NCBI RefSeq assembly: GCF_026802175.1
Contig: NZ_CP113797.1
Location: 1,527,026 to 1,591,025 of the forward strand
Length of the DNA stretch: 64,000 nucleotides
Origin: Thermocoleostomius sinensis A174
Lineage (GTDB): Bacteria > Cyanobacteriota > Cyanobacteriia > Elainellales > Elainellaceae
Reading direction: 5' to 3'
The notes below the pieces were generated by a model. The model saw nothing but the letters and a program-made list of their open reading frames with translations, had not been told where the DNA came from and ran no database searches. Below, piece by piece: positions 38,447-47,440 of this stretch. The translations under genes and the position numbers were made by a program. The stretch's first letter is position 1. Every line of letters starts with the position of its first letter.

Positions 38447-40766
38447 CTTGAGATTCTTGAGGATCGGGTAGCAAACACTTGTCGCTATCACATCCGGCAG
38501 GCCCAGCTTCGACCATTTCGCCTAAGTCATAACCACTCAAGGCTTGATGGAAATTCTGAGTTTTCCGCCGTGCTGCAACTTCTTGGATCAATTGATCGTA
38601 CTGTTGTTTTGAAATGGGTTCAAACGGTAAACGCGGAAAGGTTTGCAAATCGTCAAAGCGAGCCAACAGGGCCACAGAAATATAGCCTTCGTCGTCGCGA
38701 ATGGCTCGATAAATGCGATCGCCCAGTTCATCAATTTCATGTTCTCGCAATTCGATCGTGGCGGAGGTATTGTGAGTCGTGTAGTGCTTCTGTACCTGCA
38801 TGTAAAAATCCATCTGAGCGAGAGCAGAGAACTTAGAAATCTCGATTTCATCGGCTCCTGGCAAATTAGCCCAGGACACCTCTACAGGAATTTCCACCAG
38901 CCACTCGGTACAACGCGGATCAAAAGCATCATCCAATAAACGCCCAGTCTCATCTTTGTCAGACTGAGACGGCACAATTTTGTATCCATAGTCTAGACAG
39001 GCTAGTGCCACCGGATCGTTCTTGCGGAAGGTGATACGACGAATGAAGCGTTGCGCTTTGGGTGGATGCCAACCGGGACTGGCTCCGGTCAGCAAAGATT
39101 TTGTGCCAGCGGGTTGAACGGTGGTGCAACGATTGGGACGTTTAAGATTGTGCCGATCGCAATAGTCCCACACGACGCGGTGTACGGTTTCTTTCCAGCG
39201 ACTCAGGTATTGTTGCTCTCGTGTTTTAAATTCTAAGCCTTTCACCGTATCTGGACGCCCCTGTTCCCACCAGCGCAACCACTCAACACCAAAGGCATGA
39301 ACAAAGAAATCGAATAAACCCGTGAACGATACCCCGACGATCGGGTCAAGGTCTCGCGAATATTGATAGCGTGGTTCTTGAAAGCGATGGTTAAGCAACG
39401 CAGCTACAGACAGCGCACCTGCTGTAAACGCATCTTCTTGGTCTTGTAAGTTATGGGGATCTAGCTGATTGAGGTGAACCTCCGCCAAGTTGCAATGAAA
39501 GTTTTTTCCCAAAATTTCACCACATGGATTCAACCCATAGCGTCCTAAGCGATGCTCAATTTCATCATCACTCATAGTTGGATAGTGTTCCTGAAGCCAT
39601 TTCCTTGCTTGTCCCTGCTCATAAACACTGACGAATTCAGCTTTTAACTCAGCAGTCGATAGCAAATCAACGCTGGAACGAGCGATCGCTTCACCAGCCC
39701 ATTGAATCGCACCTTCACCAGAATAGAACTGCTTGCGAACCGCCGCCATACATTCCTCCTGGGTCGGCTTGTGGTGAAATACGCGGGTGTGGTTAGCCAT
39801 GCGCAGCGAATCTCGTTCTGGATCAATGCGCCAGTTACCCTCCGCATCCTGTTGCCAGAGGTTTTCTTTTGCAGCAGCAAAGTCTGCATCCTCGCTGTCA
39901 CCCTGACGCATTCCTGCACTACGCCGAATGTTGCCGGCCACGATCGTCACAGCGGCTTCATCGATCAACAAACAGCACTCGACTGAGGTTAATTGCCGAC
40001 CGATCGCCTTGTTGAGAATGGCCGCACAGCGTTGATAAAGCGCAGGCAGTCGAATCGGATTAGCCACACCACCAAAGCCTTTCAGTGTTTCTCCAGCGGG
40101 GCGCACATGGCTTAAATCTACTGTGACTTCAACTGCTTCGGGAAAGCGCTCATCAGTCGAGAGTTCCAGCAGCGTTTGATAGGACGTGACCCAGCCCCGA
40201 CGGCTATCACCCACCTGCATTGTCGCTGTATTGCCGGTGATGTCAATCGTCGTTTCCTCTTGGCGCTGTGCCACGATTGCCGTACCAATTTCACCCTTCA
40301 GCACAACGTTAAGCCGATTGCGAATTGCCGGAAGCTGGCTAATATATTTTGGTTCCAACACTGCTCCTGTACCACAGCCCATCATTGCCAGATCCATCAT
40401 TAGACCAAAGGCTCGCCAGTCAACAACATTGGTGCTAGTGCAGTTGTAAGCGCCAGAAAAATTGTCGGGGTTTTCGATCCAGCTTGTACCGCCCACCCAG
40501 AGCCAGCGTCCAGACGGCAAACTTTTAAGCGATCGCTGCATCCGGTCTAAGTGTTCAACTTCGACAGGTGTGAGTTGACCAAGTTTGGCCAGTCCGTGCA
40601 GGGTTCGATCGCAGACCTGTTCCCAAGTTTCTCGGAGATGATTGGCATTCCCCGATCGACGACTATAGGTTCTAAAGAAAACCGGGTTAGCCGCAGGGGC
40701 CGATTCAGGAAAAGGGTGATTAGCAGAAGGACGATCGGAACGAATTCGTTCGAGGTCTTGAACCAT
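38439..40766 (-). CDS. nrdJ: Adenosylcobalamin-dependent (class II) ribonucleotide reductase
   Basis: 775-residue cytosolic enzyme that reduces ribonucleotides to deoxyribonucleotides with B12. Active-site Cys and Glu are in NPCGEILGKNFHCNLAEV; NCTSTNV near residue 110 carries the radical-pair Cys partner; TVQPAGTKSLLTGASPGW binds substrate phosphate; GCDSDKCLLP is the C-terminal redox Cys pair. No intein interrupts it. Length fits the monomeric RTPR-like group. Two NrdR-like boxes lie 40-87 bp before the ATG. The upstream region has no B12 riboswitch that I can see. Confidence 0.95.
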   Translation of the reverse strand: MVQDLERIRSDRPSANHPFPESAPAANPVFFRTYSRRSGNANHLRETWEQVCDRTLHGLAKLGQLTPVEVEHLDRMQRSLKSLPSGRWLWVGGTSWIENPDNFSGAYNCTSTNVVDWRAFGLMMDLAMMGCGTGAVLEPKYISQLPAIRNRLNVVLKGEIGTAIVAQRQEETTIDITGNTATMQVGDSRRGWVTSYQTLLELSTDERFPEAVEVTVDLSHVRPAGETLKGFGGVANPIRLPALYQRCAAILNKAIGRQLTSVECCLLIDEAAVTIVAGNIRRSAGMRQGDSEDADFAAAKENLWQQDAEGNWRIDPERDSLRMANHTRVFHHKPTQEECMAAVRKQFYSGEGAIQWAGEAIARSSVDLLSTAELKAEFVSVYEQGQARKWLQEHYPTMSDDEIEHRLGRYGLNPCGEILGKNFHCNLAEVHLNQLDPHNLQDQEDAFTAGALSVAALLNHRFQEPRYQYSRDLDPIVGVSFTGLFDFFVHAFGVEWLRWWEQGRPDTVKGLEFKTREQQYLSRWKETVHRVVWDYCDRHNLKRPNRCTTVQPAGTKSLLTGASPGWHPPKAQRFIRRITFRKNDPVALACLDYGYKIVPSQSDKDETGRLLDDAFDPRCTEWLVEIPVEVSWANLPGADEIEISKFSALAQMDFYMQVQKHYTTHNTSATIELREHEIDELGDRIYRAIRDDEGYISVALLARFDDLQTFPRLPFEPISKQQYDQLIQEVAARRKTQNFHQALSGYDLGEMVEAGPAGCDSDKCLLPDPQESQGS

Positions 40767-40805
40767 GATTAAACTCTCGTCAGCTAGAAATCAATGAATT
40801 CGAGA

Positions 40806-40852
40806 ACGCTATATACAGCGTTTTAAGCTTACTTAGACGGAAGATATAGAGT
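40806..40852 (-). promoter_or_regulatory. Pair of NrdR-like boxes before nrdJ
   Basis: Plus-strand ACGCTATATACAGCGT (40806-40821) and ACGGAAGATATAGAGT (40837-40852) match the NrdR consensus ACACWATATATWGTGT at 13 and 12 of 16 positions. Their starts are exactly 31 bp apart, three helical turns, as in known NrdR operators. The first is a perfect inverted repeat at its arms (ACGCT/AGCGT). Confidence 0.65.
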
Positions 40853-40950
40853 TAGAGACCAACAAACATACTCGAAGCGCCTCGAAACCGCATCCGTAGC
40901 TGCCCCGTAGATTCAGCAAGAATGATACTCAGCAACGCCTGGGCCCAAGC

Positions 40951-41151
40951 TCAGAATGATGATTGCTGCGATTGTAACTGGGCCCGCAACCGTTCTAGTT
41001 CTTGTTTGTCCCGATCGGCGCGTTGACGTTCTTGTTCCACCTGATACTGAGCATCTTCCTCGGAAAGATGTCTGGGGCGAGAGGTTCCATTAAGGACAAC
41101 AAAGGGGAATTGCCTGCGATCGGCAAGCTCACCGTCCTGCCATGCAAGCAA
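40951..41151 (-). pseudogene. Possible remnant of a Uma2-type protein tail
   Basis: 66 codons from a TTG. The C-terminal half (EQERQRADRDKQELERLRAQL) is the charged coiled coil seen at the end of many cyanobacterial Uma2-family proteins; LAWQDGE vaguely resembles the strand before it. No nuclease core is present and no ribosome site precedes it. It lies between nrdJ and the fatty acid hydroxylase gene. Could also be chance coding. Confidence 0.3.
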
Positions 41152-41167
41152 CTTACGGGGGTAACTC

Positions 41168-41656
41168 TTACCACCAGCGTAATTGCAGGTAATTTCTTGG
41201 TGGTTGACTCAGTTCTTCCTCAGTTAGCCACTCCACTGGCTTGTATGTGCCAAATACATGATCCCACCAATCGACGGCTAGTCCAAAGTTGTGATTCCAC
41301 ATTCCGTACTTATGGTGAACATAGTGAACAGGCATTTTCATCCAGAAGCACTTGGTAGGGTTTTCGTGCTGAAGTTGGTGAGCATAGGCTGAAAAACCTG
41401 CGAAGAAGAGTGCCCCTAAGGCCCAGCCGATTCCGACTTGCCAGGAAAACAAAAACGGCAAGGCCATTAAAATGACGCTACCTTTGACGTAATCTAGAAA
41501 TTCCCAAACGACCCCTTGTCCCTCGTTACGGCGATGATGATCTCGATGGCGTTCACCAATCTTCGGCGACACATGCATCAAGCGATGCATCCAGTATTCA
41601 ACCAAACTGGCCAACACAAACGCAATGACAAAACAAACGATCGCCAAACTCCACAT
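41168..41656 (-). CDS. Sterol desaturase / fatty acid hydroxylase family protein
   Basis: 162 residues from ATG 41656 (a GTG at 41692 adds 12 residues and carries AAGGAG nearer). Integral membrane di-iron protein with His boxes HRLMH, HRDHH, HQLQH and HYVHHKYG. Short for the superfamily, about the size of carotenoid hydroxylase-like or bacterial fatty acid hydroxylases. Three to four helices. Substrate not deducible. Confidence 0.85.
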   Translation of the reverse strand: MWSLAIVCFVIAFVLASLVEYWMHRLMHVSPKIGERHRDHHRRNEGQGVVWEFLDYVKGSVILMALPFLFSWQVGIGWALGALFFAGFSAYAHQLQHENPTKCFWMKMPVHYVHHKYGMWNHNFGLAVDWWDHVFGTYKPVEWLTEEELSQPPRNYLQLRWW

Positions 41657-42073
41657 AGATTCAATCTTCTCCTTGTCTATCACTCCTATCACGCCAACAC
41701 GTTGATTCTAAACTGTAAACCGTTAGAGTCGCTGCGGCCGGCTTCATCTTGATTACTAGCTTGAGACACGTACCTATTGATCTTGATGAATCATTCGACG
41801 TTAAAGTTTCTTAAAAAGAGATTTTACTACTACTTAATAATTGCCAGTCATTCCCTTCGTCTCTCAGCGTAAGAAAACCTTGATAGAAAAGGTTTGCGGT
41901 GCATAGCTCTACATCTAGCGTTTAGGAAAAAAATCTCCGCAAATAATTTCTACATCTGTATTGTCACGCTTTGATCGATTGTTATTATGATTGAGATGCG
42001 TTTGATCCGAGCCATTCGGATTAAACAGGGTGCCAGTCTCTGTAGCCAGCCGTGGTGAAAAGGTGAATATCGA
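41657..42073. other. Non-coding stretch
   Basis: 417 bp, very AT-rich around 41800-41950. No credible gene; contains divergent promoters for the hydroxylase gene and the coiled-coil gene. No repeat of note. Confidence 0.4.
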
Positions 42074-42814
42074 ATGAGTGATACTGCGGCATTTCTAGCG
42101 GGTTGTGCTGTTACGGGCGTTGCAGTGCTCTTTGTCATGCGAAATGATTCTATCAGCCAGACAAGAGTGCCGCCGCCTCTACAGTCTGTTTCGCCAACAC
42201 CTGAAATATTAGCGCCACCAGTTCCACCGCCTCCATCTTCTCATTGGTCGCAGGAGGAGGGGCGAAGTTTTCGCATGGAATCAGAACTAGATCAACAGCG
42301 CAATCTTTCGAGAGATCTGTCCGATCAACTGCGGCGGCAGCAAGATCGAACCGAGGATTTGAAGGGACAGCTAGAACAGCAGCAACGCCAAACTGAGGAC
42401 TTGAAGAGTCAACTGGAGAAACAGGAGCGTAATACCGAAATCCTGATCAACCAAATTCATGAACAGCAGCGGTTGTTGGAGCGGTTGTCTGACCAGCCGA
42501 TACGAACAGCAATGCCGATCGACGCATTAACAGAACCGCGATCGAATACGACCGACATTCAAACCATCATTACGGGGGTTGTTGGCATTGTGGTGCTAGT
42601 GGTTGTAGCGGGGGGAGGATTAATCCTGTTTGCCATCATCGTAGTGGTGTTGCTTTCGTCGCGTCGTCGTCCCACCCGCACCATTCACATTGTCCATCCA
42701 GGCCCTAATCCTTATCCCACATTTGCATCCCAACCCCTCCTACCAGCCCGGGCCCGCACTCGTCCGGCTCGGCATATTGATGTCGAGTATTATGCTGACG
42801 GAAACTATGACTAA
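42074..42814 (+). CDS. Membrane protein with central coiled coil, unknown function
   Basis: 246 residues. N-terminal hydrophobic helix (AAFLAGCAVTGVAVLFVM), a Pro-rich linker, a strong coiled coil (about 65-140; SDQLRRQQDRTEDLKGQLEQ with repeated Q/E/L heptads), then a second helix (ITGVVGIVVLVVVAGGGL) and a basic tail. The heptad block contains a near-repeat (RTEDLKGQLEQQQRQTEDLK). Two-membrane-pass hairpin with a long coil between is the likely topology. No known family. Confidence 0.7.
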   Translation: MSDTAAFLAGCAVTGVAVLFVMRNDSISQTRVPPPLQSVSPTPEILAPPVPPPPSSHWSQEEGRSFRMESELDQQRNLSRDLSDQLRRQQDRTEDLKGQLEQQQRQTEDLKSQLEKQERNTEILINQIHEQQRLLERLSDQPIRTAMPIDALTEPRSNTTDIQTIITGVVGIVVLVVVAGGGLILFAIIVVVLLSSRRRPTRTIHIVHPGPNPYPTFASQPLLPARARTRPARHIDVEYYADGNYD

Positions 42815-42885
42815 TTCCTAACCTCACTCAGACAAGTTCAATCAGTCCACTTTTTTATCTGAATCCAGAACTCACGTGAGAGCAT

Positions 42886-44376
42886 TTACTGAAAGCGAAC
42901 GGAATTAGGCATATCCAGAACCGGACGAGCTAGTTTTACATGCAGTACATGGGGCAGACTAGAAATTTGGCTAAGTACCTCTTCTAGTTGCGCTCGAGAG
43001 GTAATGGTCATCCCGATTGTAGCTTTGGCGGTTTCATCGAAAATGTTTACGCTACGCAGGTCGGGTGTGATGGCGTTTTCTACCAGCTTGTTCAAAATCG
43101 GTCGAAAGATATCGGGTTTGTCGGCCAACGTGAGTTGAATTTGAATCCGACAGCCATTGGTATTCCAGATGAGGGGTCGCAGTTTCTCTGGGCTTAAATC
43201 GCGCAGGTTAGCACAGGTCGCTCGATGAATTCGCATCGATCGCTTAGGCGACGCTACCACCCCCACGATCGGATCTCCAGGTAACGGCGTACAACACAAA
43301 GCAACGCGCCAGCTTTGTTCGCCTGATCCAGGCATATCAGAATTTTCAAGCTGAACATACCGCTGTTCACTGAAAGAATCGCTAACATGGTTGCAGCTAT
43401 GCAGCAATTCCTGCAACTGCTGAATGCTTATTTCTTCCGAACCGATCGTACTCATAAGATCATCCACCGACAGCCGATTCAGCAATCGTGCTACTTGTTC
43501 TAGTTTGGGTCGATACCCTCGAATATTTCTACCCAGCACTTGCTTGATCAATCGCCAGCCCCGTTGAGTATTAACCTGCTTCAGTCCGCGTTGAATGCCC
43601 TGTTTAGCGGTGCGTGTAACGACAAAGGTTAACCAAGCAGGATTCGGAGTTGCATTGGTGTCCTTGAGAATTTCGACAACATCGCCAGTTTTTAAGCGCC
43701 GATCGAGGGAAACCTCTCGCCCGTTCACCAGAGCACTGATGCAGCGATTGCCCAGCTTCGTATGAATTTTGTAGGCAAAGTCGATAGGGGTGGCACCTTG
43801 GGGCAAGTTAATGACTCGATTTTGGGGCGTGATTGCATAGATCATTTCTCCTACTGGATCATGTAGTCGTGTCTCAGAAATGAGATTGACCAAGGCTCCA
43901 GCCGTCAAAATGGGAATATTAAATCCGGCAAAGGTGGCTTGATTGGCTTCCATCAGTTGATGGAAAAACTGGGGGCGGCGGGCCACGATCGCTTCTACAT
44001 TAAGCTGCCAACCGCAACTCAACAACATCACATCATACAAATCCGCCACGCCGCCAAAATAGTTGGATGCCGTATTGGACTGCTCTAGTAGGCGTTCATA
44101 GTCAAGGCTAAGATGCGTACTGGCTAATTCAAGAATGCGGTGAACCACATGTTGGGCTTGCTGGGCACCAAAATGGATCATCACCTGCATGTGAGCCAAG
44201 CACACAATAAAGGGCGGCACATAGACCACCAGTTGGTCTGCCTCAATTAAGGTATCTAACTGCTCCATCGCCTGTCTGCGGCGATCAAAGTCTTCATAAT
44301 CGCCATTCCAACCGGGTTCCAGCGTTAAATCTAGAAGGACATCTAGATTCATTAAAACCCTGGAAACCATACGCAT
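42886..44376 (-). CDS. PIN-like domain fused to RelA/SpoT C-terminal half (TGS-helical-ZFD-ACT)
   Basis: 496 residues, or 488 from the ATG at 44352, which has AGGG five bases upstream. Residues 1-140 resemble a PIN nuclease: MNLDVLLDLTLEPG (Asp12) and DLYDVMLLSCGWQLNVEAIVA (Asp112, Asp115). The second acidic residue and the TxD-like end are unclear. Then follow: TGS about 177-238 (LPQGATPIDFAYKIHTKLG), a helical domain to about 345, a zinc-finger-like domain with ALCCTPLPGDPIVG (Cys361, Cys362, His384, Cys388) and an ACT/RRM domain about 412-490. No HD hydrolase or synthetase domain. The TGS His that contacts tRNA CCA in RelA (GHRC) is Asn here (GNRC). It follows the RHH-like gene by 25 bp. 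Confidence 0.85.
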   Translation of the reverse strand: MRMVSRVLMNLDVLLDLTLEPGWNGDYEDFDRRRQAMEQLDTLIEADQLVVYVPPFIVCLAHMQVMIHFGAQQAQHVVHRILELASTHLSLDYERLLEQSNTASNYFGGVADLYDVMLLSCGWQLNVEAIVARRPQFFHQLMEANQATFAGFNIPILTAGALVNLISETRLHDPVGEMIYAITPQNRVINLPQGATPIDFAYKIHTKLGNRCISALVNGREVSLDRRLKTGDVVEILKDTNATPNPAWLTFVVTRTAKQGIQRGLKQVNTQRGWRLIKQVLGRNIRGYRPKLEQVARLLNRLSVDDLMSTIGSEEISIQQLQELLHSCNHVSDSFSEQRYVQLENSDMPGSGEQSWRVALCCTPLPGDPIVGVVASPKRSMRIHRATCANLRDLSPEKLRPLIWNTNGCRIQIQLTLADKPDIFRPILNKLVENAITPDLRSVNIFDETAKATIGMTITSRAQLEEVLSQISSLPHVLHVKLARPVLDMPNSVRFQ

Positions 44377-44401
44377 TGTTTAAACCGAAACAAGGGAGAG
44401 C

Positions 44402-44713
44402 TTAGGAGAGAGGCGCTTGATACTTATTTGATAAGTGTTCTTTCATTGCCTGCCGACCATCAAACGTTTGTGCAGAAACCGCTGTTCTAGGAGGAGGGGC
44501 AGGAACGACCATTAGCTCACCAGTGCCAATTTTTTCTAATAGTCCAGCGATCCAGGGTTTACCACCATACAGGCAATTGTAACTATAAGCGATCTCCTCC
44601 AGCATTTGCCGAGTTGCAGGAGACATTCGCATTGAAACAGTTTCATTGTTCAACACTGGACGTTTACCACGACCGAGTACCAGTTGCTCTGTTTTGGGAT
44701 TGGGGTTTGCCAC
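44402..44713 (-). CDS. Ribbon-helix-helix-like small protein, putative antitoxin partner
   Basis: 103 residues from GTG 44713 (MANPNPKTEQLVLGRGKRP), which I prefer to GTG 44788 because the added 25 residues look non-coding in style. A strand (ETVSMRMS), a first helix (SPATRQMLEEIAYSYN), a loop (CLYGGKPW) and a second helix (IAGLLEKIGTGEL) form a ribbon-helix-helix DNA-binding unit (about 24-66). The Pro/Ala-rich tail (VVPAPPPRTAV) could wrap a partner. It lies 25 bp before the PIN-TGS gene on the same strand, the order of many RHH/PIN toxin-antitoxin operons. Function inferred from context. Confidence 0.7.
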   Translation of the reverse strand: MANPNPKTEQLVLGRGKRPVLNNETVSMRMSPATRQMLEEIAYSYNCLYGGKPWIAGLLEKIGTGELMVVPAPPPRTAVSAQTFDGRQAMKEHLSNKYQAPLS

Positions 44714-45203
44714 AACTCTAAAACCTATATGAAGGATATCGTGTACAAGGGACTGGTGCGAGGAACGAAACAAAGCGCGAATCGCCACATACGGCAGCCT
44801 AGAAGACCTACAGCAGACGATGTTAAAAGATTTCCATCCCCGTTTTATCTGTGAAACAATCTCGCAACCATCGTTCTGACTGTGAGGCAGTGCAGATGAC
44901 CCATTTAAAACTGCTATCCACTGCTATCCATAGCAATCGCATATCTTAAACGATCGTGCTTTAGATAACACAACTCTAGACAACACTCTAGCAAAGTTGA
45001 TTGCTAAAGCTATTTGACATTGCAGAAACATCATAGGTCTTTACGGATTCTTCATTCAAGGGTAATTTCCACAGCCTTACAGAGGTTATCCATTGAGTTT
45101 TGCTAAAGTTCTATGCTTAATCCAAAACCTATGGTACGTTTAGCATAAGTCGATTCATTCGATCGACTTTCTCAACCCAGCCTCACAACTAGGAGGAACG
45201 GTC
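44714..45203. other. Non-coding divergent region with repeats and leader hairpin
   Basis: Holds the direct repeat CTGCTATCCA twice near 44920 and TTGCTAAAG twice (near 45000 and 45100). A hairpin AGTCGAT/ATCGACT (45148-45168, loop TCATTCG) lies 36 bp before the NfeD-like start. This is the promoter region for the RHH/PIN pair (minus) and the NfeD-like gene (plus). The small repeats may be operators. Confidence 0.4.
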
Positions 45204-45527
45204 ATGGCAGACTTTAATCTGCTTAAGGGTTTAACGTCACTGTTGTCTAGTAAAGGATCAAGCGCTTTTCAAACGGTAGGTGTTCCTTCCCTACCCGGTT
45301 TTTCAAGGTCAGAAGCCATTGTCGTCAAGGCGATCGAACCCTTTAGAGCAGGGCGCGTTCGTTTTCAAGGCTCTTGGTGGTCGGCTCGATGTCAAGGAAA
45401 TGTGACGCTGCCACCGGGTGAACGAGTTAGCGTGATTGGGCGACAGAACATCACATTGCTGGTTGAACCAGTAGCTAGTTTGCCAGTCGTTGAACCCTTA
45501 ATCCTCTCTGGTCAGTCGTCTCATTAA
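45204..45527 (+). CDS. NfeD-like C-terminal domain protein
   Basis: 107 residues. The C-terminal half (about 38-98) is an NfeD-type OB domain: IEPFRAGRVRFQGSWWSARC and LPPGERVSVIGRQNITLLVEP. The N-terminus is hydrophobic-poor and unlike full-length NfeD, so this is a short soluble form. AGGAGG lies ten bases before the ATG. Partners such as stomatin/flotillin genes are not adjacent. Role unknown. Confidence 0.82.
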   Translation: MADFNLLKGLTSLLSSKGSSAFQTVGVPSLPGFSRSEAIVVKAIEPFRAGRVRFQGSWWSARCQGNVTLPPGERVSVIGRQNITLLVEPVASLPVVEPLILSGQSSH

Positions 45528-45635
45528 CATCGAAGAGGATTTAGAAAGAATCGATGAACAGGCGAACAGAGAAGTACCTCGTTGTGGAAACCGGGTGTGA
45601 GGCGAAAGCTAGGTAATGGTACTTATTTATAGCAA

Positions 45636-45655
45636 GGGCGGTCGATGAACCGCCC
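45636..45655. terminator. Hairpin between convergent genes
   Basis: Stem GGGCGGT/ACCGCCC, loop CGATGA. It could stop transcription from either side; T-runs are weak. Just right of it, TTAGTCTTGAT is repeated about three times (45665-45696). Confidence 0.45.
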
Positions 45656-45707
45656 CTGAACCTAATTAGTCTTGATTATTAGTCTTGATTAGTCTTGCGT
45701 ATGAATT

Positions 45708-46709
45708 CTATAGCTTGACTTGTTTCAAATGGCTGCGTGGATCAGAACTTCGACTAGCGCGGATCTTCTCGTAATACTCTCGCTCTGTAGATGTGAGAGT
45801 CTTAGGCGGCACAATCACAATCCGCACTAACTGATCGCCCCGATCGCCTTTAGGGTTACGCCAACCTTTACCACGCAAGCGCATCACTTGTCCCGATCGA
45901 ATGCCCGCTGGAATATTCATCGTCACGGAACCATCCGGCGTGGGCACTTCCACAGAGGCTCCTAACACCGCTTCATCCGGAGTAATGGGTAGCTCACCCA
46001 CCAAATTTTCGCCCTCAAATTGGAAGAAGTTGTGCGGTTGAATTTCTACTACTAAATAAAGATCGCCTCGCTGCCGGCTATAGGGGTTCATTTGCCCTTT
46101 ACCCTTAATGCGGATACGAGAACCGGGCTTTGCGCCAGCCGGAATCCGAACAGTAATAATTTCACCGTTAACGTTGATGCGTTTTTGTACACCGTGAAAC
46201 GCTTCAGAGAACGATAAAACAATTTTTGATTCTAAATCCTGTCCAACCGCAGCCTCCGTATTGCCGAAGCCGGAATAATCATTGAACCCACCGTTGAATC
46301 CTGAGCCACCTGTGCTAGTGCGATAGCTATAGGTTCGAGCACCGCCCGGCGCACCGCCGAAGCGACCCAACAGTTCATTAATAAATTCGTCAAAGCTACC
46401 ATACTGACTAAAGTCAAAGCCGCTGAAATCAGTTGCTCCTGCACCAGAAGACCAACCGCCTGCTCCTGTGCCTACGCGATTCCAATATTGTCCAAACTGA
46501 TCATACTTCCGGCGCTTATCAGGATCGGATAGAACTTCATAGGCTTCATTGACTTCTTTAAATTTTGCCTCTGCAACTTTATCACCTGGATTCACATCAG
46601 GATGGTATTTGCGTGCCAATTTCCGGTACGCTTGCTTGATATCATCCGCTGTGGCGCCTTTGTTAATTCCCAGGGTTGCGTAGTAGTCTTTGAAGTCAGT
46701 TGCTGCCAT
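45708..46709 (-). CDS. DnaJ-type co-chaperone without zinc finger (CbpA-like)
   Basis: 333 residues. The J domain (1-75) has [11 protein letters not shown] with the HPD signature. A Gly/Phe/Ser-rich region (about 80-150) follows. The DnaJ C-terminal beta domains (about 160-310) are present ([36 protein letters not shown]). The four Cys-rich motifs of type I DnaJ are missing, so it is a type II/CbpA-like partner of DnaK. Third gene of a probable minus operon with the kinase-like gene 45 bp upstream. Confidence 0.92.
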   Translation of the reverse strand: MAATDFKDYYATLGINKGATADDIKQAYRKLARKYHPDVNPGDKVAEAKFKEVNEAYEVLSDPDKRRKYDQFGQYWNRVGTGAGGWSSGAGATDFSGFDFSQYGSFDEFINELLGRFGGAPGGARTYSYRTSTGGSGFNGGFNDYSGFGNTEAAVGQDLESKIVLSFSEAFHGVQKRINVNGEIITVRIPAGAKPGSRIRIKGKGQMNPYSRQRGDLYLVVEIQPHNFFQFEGENLVGELPITPDEAVLGASVEVPTPDGSVTMNIPAGIRSGQVMRLRGKGWRNPKGDRGDQLVRIVIVPPKTLTSTEREYYEKIRASRSSDPRSHLKQVKL

Positions 46710-46754
46710 CCACCCAATACCTCTAGAACGTTTGTATAGCTTCTCTCTTCTAAG

Positions 46755-47393
46755 CTACCAAGAGTTTAGGTCAAGCGGGTTCGGTTGGGTCATTGAGAAT
46801 AGAGGAATTTCCGTACCTCTGCTTGTACGATTTAGAGGTTGGCTTTTTTGAAGACTCATTTGCATCGGTGCCAAGATGGGGGGTGATGTCCTGCTCGATC
46901 GAGCTTGGTCCACGCAGGACGAGTAGCGAATTAAGCAACTGAGTCCTTCCTCCAAGTTGGGAGGGGCACCCTCAAGTTGACGCTGCATTCGTTGAATTAC
47001 TTCATCGGGAACTTGGCGATCGCGCTGTCGATTGCGTTCAAGACATACAGACAACGGTGTATCTATCCACAGCCCAGTGATGTGCGTAAACGCAAGCGAT
47101 CGGGCGAGAGCAATGACGGCGCGGCGTGATTGACGGCGGGTGTTGGTTGCGTCATACAGGACGGCTTGACACTGCCCTTGCTCAATTTGCTGCACGATCT
47201 CACGAAGCTGTTGCCCCACTTGTCGCCAAATTAATGACCAAGGTCCTTGAATGGCTTCATCGCCAAAAAGTTGACCGCGAATGCGATCGGTGGAAACAAG
47301 GCGTAAAGTAGAACAAGTGCCTTGCATCGATGCGGCGAGTGTAGACTTACCGCTGCCAGGTAGCCCAATCAACAAATACAATCGCTTTCTCAT
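46755..47393 (-). CDS. P-loop ATPase/kinase (AAA_33, polynucleotide kinase-like)
   Basis: 212 residues. Walker A LIGLPGSGKSTLAAS at the N-terminus and DATNTRRQSRRAVIALAR, typical of T4 Pnk-like and zeta-toxin-like kinases; the lid segment RNRQRDRQVPDEVIQRM follows. The last about 50 residues are Ser/Pro-rich and of unknown fold. No partner toxin or antitoxin next to it. Probably co-transcribed with the DUF6816-like gene upstream (47 bp) and the DnaJ gene downstream. Substrate unknown. Confidence 0.85.
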   Translation of the reverse strand: MRKRLYLLIGLPGSGKSTLAASMQGTCSTLRLVSTDRIRGQLFGDEAIQGPWSLIWRQVGQQLREIVQQIEQGQCQAVLYDATNTRRQSRRAVIALARSLAFTHITGLWIDTPLSVCLERNRQRDRQVPDEVIQRMQRQLEGAPPNLEEGLSCLIRYSSCVDQARSSRTSPPILAPMQMSLQKSQPLNRTSRGTEIPLFSMTQPNPLDLNSW

Positions 47394-47440
47394 GCATTTC
47401 CCACCAATCCTTCATACTTACCACCATTTCGTTAATCTCT

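Noticed and set aside
38439-40766. Intein in the class II reductase
   Set aside because: All active-site blocks follow at normal spacing; length is normal.
40767-40950. B12 riboswitch before nrdJ
   Set aside because: No B12-box-like GCCACTG or long multi-stem leader; NrdR-like boxes explain the region better.
46710-46754. CIRCE heat-shock element before the DnaJ gene
   Set aside because: No TTAGCACTC/GAGTGCTAA pair; the gap is only 45 bp.
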